A model generated the notes under the pieces. The model worked only from the letters and a program-made list of their open reading frames with translations. It searched no databases and was not told the DNA's origin. A DNA stretch of 64,000 nt from the NCBI GenBank assembly GCA_018268995.1, contig JAFDVL010000045.1, forward strand, positions 1 to 64,000, given 5' to 3'. Origin of the DNA: Acidobacteriota bacterium. Lineage in GTDB: Bacteria > Acidobacteriota > Blastocatellia > RBC074. The position numbers were made by a program, and so were the translations under genes. Of this stretch, positions 61,404 through 64,000 are shown one piece after another; position 1 is the stretch's first letter; every line of letters starts with the position of its first letter.

Positions 61404-64000
61404 ATGAGCCAATTCAAATATTTATTTACCTCGCTACTCTTCATACTTTTCCCAGGGACAATGGGAATTCTTGCGCAATCCGAAATTGCCGTGAGAGGTG
61501 TGGTCAAGGACTCCACGGGTGCGGTGCTGCCCAACGTTACGCTGAGCCTCATGAATGCGCGCCAATCTATCCTTGCAACTGCGGTCACGGATTCCCAAGG
61601 GGTTTTCAGCCTTACCATCTCTGCCGGAACGTATGAGCTAGCCGCAACCAGGCTTGGCTTTGCTCCACAGCGTAAAGTTGTGACAGTTACCAGTTCTGGC
61701 AGCAATGATCTTGAGCTGGTGATGAGTCCGCCCTCGCTGTCGGAAGAAATTACAATTAGCGCAGACCTGGGCGTTGTTCAGGAGGTTGGAAAATCCACAC
61801 AACAGGTTAATGTGATCAGTGATCGTGAATTGGATGAACGAGCCAAAGCGGTGCTGGCACAAGTCGCGCAGGAAGAACCCGGATTACAGCTACAGCGTAC
61901 CAGCGCCACGATGGGCGCGATCTTTGTTCGTGGTGTGACGGGCGCAAAAGTCGTCAATTATGTAGATGGGATTCGTTTCTCAAATGCTGCTGCGCGCGGT
62001 GGAGTCAATACGTTCTTCAATCTCAATGATGCCAGTAACCTGCGTGCGGTTGAAGTTTTACGCGGCCCGAACAGCGCGCAATTTGGTAGTGATTCGATTG
62101 GTGGTGCCGTACAGTTAATCTCACAGACACCGCTTTACACAGCAGATAAATTTGAAGCTCACGGTCGCATCAGCACGCATTACAACAGCGCGGATCATAG
62201 TTTTGGGGGCAATACGCTCGCGACCTTTGGGAATAAAGATTTGGCTGTGCTGGTAAACCTCGCAGCGCATCGCAGCAACACCTTGCGAAGCGGCGGCGGC
62301 TTTGAATCACACGCTGCGGTCAATCGGTTTCTTGGCTTACGGTCTGATGTTTTAGGGGATCGTTCGACGGATACGGCATTCACGCAGTACGGTGGCTTGT
62401 ACAAAATGAACTACAAGTTTACGCCGCACGATCAACTTTCCTTACATTACAACCGCGCACAGATTGATGGCGGAAAGCGCTTTGACCAAACGCTGGGTGG
62501 TGATGGCAACCTCATTGCTGATTTGCGCAACTTCAAGCTGGATTTTTTCTATGGCCGATATGAACGATTTGAAGCCGGGCCGTTTGATACACTTGCTGTT
62601 TCTTACTCTTACAACGTGCAACGTGAAGAACGCGTGAATCAGGGTGGCAATGGGAATCCGACCGGTACAATCACCCATCAGTATGAACGTACGTCAGCAA
62701 CTGGCTTTCAGGTGCAAGCGAATCGGCAATGGGGCGTTCACAACAATTTGACGGTAGGCGGAGAGTTTTACCACGATTTAGTTCGCGCTCAATCCTTCGC
62801 CCTGAACCCAGTCAATAATGCGATTTCGCTTGCACGTCCGCGTGTGCCGGATCGGGCGACGTATGACAGCTTGGGTATTTATGCTCAGGATGTCTGGAAT
62901 GTGATTCCGAACCGTTTGCGATTGATTGGGGCGCTTCGCTATGGCCGCGCTTCGTACAATTCGCGCAGTGCAAATAGCCCGCTGATGAATGGTGCTCCGC
63001 TTTGGCCTAATGATTCATTGACAGCCAACGCGGTGACTCCACGCATCGGGACAGTTGTGACGATTGTTCCCGGTCTTACTCTCTCCGCACAGGTGAGTCG
63101 TGGATTTCGCACGCCTCATATCACTGATCTGGGGACAGTTGGACTTACCGGTAATGGGTTTGAGGCAAACGCCATTGATCTGGGGGGAAGCGGAGCTTTC
63201 ATTGGCTCAACCGGAGATCGCAATGCGATTTCCTCCGGGACTGTCATTGCGCAACTAAAACCGGAAACAAGCTGGAGTTATGAAGGCGGGATTCATTTCC
63301 ATCACAGCCGGGTGAATTGGGATGTGAATGGCTTCGTCAATGACATTTACGACAACATCGTTTTGCAGTCGCTGATCCTGCCGCAAGGGGCCGTGGGGCT
63401 CCAACTGGGTGATCAACGGGTTACCTCACAATTGGCTAGTGGCGTAGTCTTTGTTGCTGCTTCAACGAATCCTGTCCTGATCCGCTCGAATCTTGGCGAT
63501 TCGCGGATTTACGGGATTGAGCAGCAATTTGGGGTTCGACTGACCAGCAATTTAAGCTTCGCGCAAAATTTTACTTATCTTCACGCCGCCGACAAACAAA
63601 CCGGATTGCCGCCCACCATTGAAGGTGGCACACCTGCACCACAAGGTAATCTGCGCATTCGATACCAAGCCACGAGCGAACGTTTTTGGGTTGAGCCTTA
63701 TCTGTATGCTGCTCGCAAACAAGACCGCTTATCCACGCTTGATCTGGATGATCGTCGCACTGGCGCAAGACGTTCGCGCGCAAACATTGCCAGTTTTTTT
63801 ACTCGCGGCGCGTATGCTCGTGGTCTGATTGGCGCGGGCACAGATGGACGTTTTGGCACCGCAGACGATATTTTGCGTCCAACGGGCGAGACGCTTGCTC
63901 AAGTCCAAAATCGCGTTTTGGGGAGCGCCAACAGCGCACCGCTTTATTCCTACATTCCTGGATTTATCACCTTTGGAGTTCGGGGTGGCCTGCGACTGGG
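61404..64000 (+). CDS. TonB-dependent receptor, 3' partial
   Basis: An outer-membrane receptor whose frame is open from ATG 61404 to the end of the window (865 codons visible). A signal peptide (LFTSLLFILFPGTMG, then AQS) leads to a carboxypeptidase-like regulatory domain (GVVKDSTGAVLPNVTLSL) and then a TonB plug (DLGVVQEVGKSTQQVNVI, GAIFVRGVTGAKVVNYVDGI, LRAVEVLRGPNSAQFGSDSIGGAVQL). The barrel continues to the window edge. This plug and barrel look like the vitamin/siderophore (BtuB/CirA-like) type rather than the Oar type at 6474 and 26058. It follows the BlaI/M56 pair and may be their target. Confidence 0.88.
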   Translation, partial: MSQFKYLFTSLLFILFPGTMGILAQSEIAVRGVVKDSTGAVLPNVTLSLMNARQSILATAVTDSQGVFSLTISAGTYELAATRLGFAPQRKVVTVTSSGSNDLELVMSPPSLSEEITISADLGVVQEVGKSTQQVNVISDRELDERAKAVLAQVAQEEPGLQLQRTSATMGAIFVRGVTGAKVVNYVDGIRFSNAAARGGVNTFFNLNDASNLRAVEVLRGPNSAQFGSDSIGGAVQLISQTPLYTADKFEAHGRISTHYNSADHSFGGNTLATFGNKDLAVLVNLAAHRSNTLRSGGGFESHAAVNRFLGLRSDVLGDRSTDTAFTQYGGLYKMNYKFTPHDQLSLHYNRAQIDGGKRFDQTLGGDGNLIADLRNFKLDFFYGRYERFEAGPFDTLAVSYSYNVQREERVNQGGNGNPTGTITHQYERTSATGFQVQANRQWGVHNNLTVGGEFYHDLVRAQSFALNPVNNAISLARPRVPDRATYDSLGIYAQDVWNVIPNRLRLIGALRYGRASYNSRSANSPLMNGAPLWPNDSLTANAVTPRIGTVVTIVPGLTLSAQVSRGFRTPHITDLGTVGLTGNGFEANAIDLGGSGAFIGSTGDRNAISSGTVIAQLKPETSWSYEGGIHFHHSRVNWDVNGFVNDIYDNIVLQSLILPQGAVGLQLGDQRVTSQLASGVVFVAASTNPVLIRSNLGDSRIYGIEQQFGVRLTSNLSFAQNFTYLHAADKQTGLPPTIEGGTPAPQGNLRIRYQATSERFWVEPYLYAARKQDRLSTLDLDDRRTGARRSRANIASFFTRGAYARGLIGAGTDGRFGTADDILRPTGETLAQVQNRVLGSANSAPLYSYIPGFITFGVRGGLRL

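Noticed and set aside
1..64000. tRNA, rRNA, TPP or other riboswitch
   Set aside because: Intergenic gaps were scanned by eye and none showed a cloverleaf, THI-box or other known RNA; small RNAs cannot be excluded without a covariance search.

Overview
The window looks like a chromosomal piece of an Acidobacteriota genome, most likely from the Blastocatellia/Solibacter side of the phylum. This is an inference from gene content: Oar-type TonB receptors with an N-terminal carboxypeptidase-like regulatory domain, a DUF1549/DUF1553 plus DUF1501 pair, a TIGR03437-type C-terminal domain on a peptidoglycan amidase, exported Gfo/Idh/MocA and FAD oxidoreductases with twin-arginine signals, DUF2911 and DUF5658 proteins, and many short palindromic repeats. 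No rRNA, tRNA, CRISPR array, phage block or intact transposase was found.

Bases 1-5300 hold the end of an alginate-export-type porin, a TIM-barrel isomerase coupled to an exported amidohydrolase, a neutral-ceramidase-like lipoamidase, and a divergent orphan RecA-like ATPase. Bases 5540-36750 form a large carbohydrate cluster built from two paralogous modules. Each has a GntR/FCD regulator followed by an Oar-type TonB receptor, an ACS-type MFS transporter and a mandelate-racemase-type enzyme. Between and after these lie a GH16 enzyme, a GH43/GH117-like beta-propeller, DUF1549/DUF1553 and DUF1501 proteins, ApbE, exported Gfo/Idh/MocA and FAD oxidoreductases, an SDR, a sulfatase, a DapA-family aldolase and a DeoR regulator. 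The simplest reading is uptake and breakdown of a sulfated polysaccharide with sugar-acid catabolism; the substrate itself is a guess. Both GntR genes have a TTGACA-N17-TAGyAT promoter followed by the palindrome core CTAATATATTA. The cluster is interrupted by a GxxExxY nuclease-like cassette with 30-bp inverted repeats and a decayed tandem copy.

Bases 36900-50500, mostly minus strand, carry envelope and housekeeping genes: a SPOR/metalloprotease-like protein, a PGRP amidase, enolase, DUF2911, a degenerate NrdD-like protein next to thiD and thiE, and a PDZ protein / putative anti-sigma / ECF sigma operon. Bases 51250-52650 hold the most striking feature: two adjacent genes with an in-frame TGA exactly at the redox residue, a peroxiredoxin and a GrdB/PrdB-family protein. 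Both read as selenoproteins with hairpins just after the UGA.

The last part holds an MFS carrier, an M1-fold protein without its zinc site, a HIT protein, an OPT transporter, a run of three very small genes, a BlaI/M56 regulatory pair with a probably leaderless promoter, and the first 865 codons of a TonB receptor that runs off the window.
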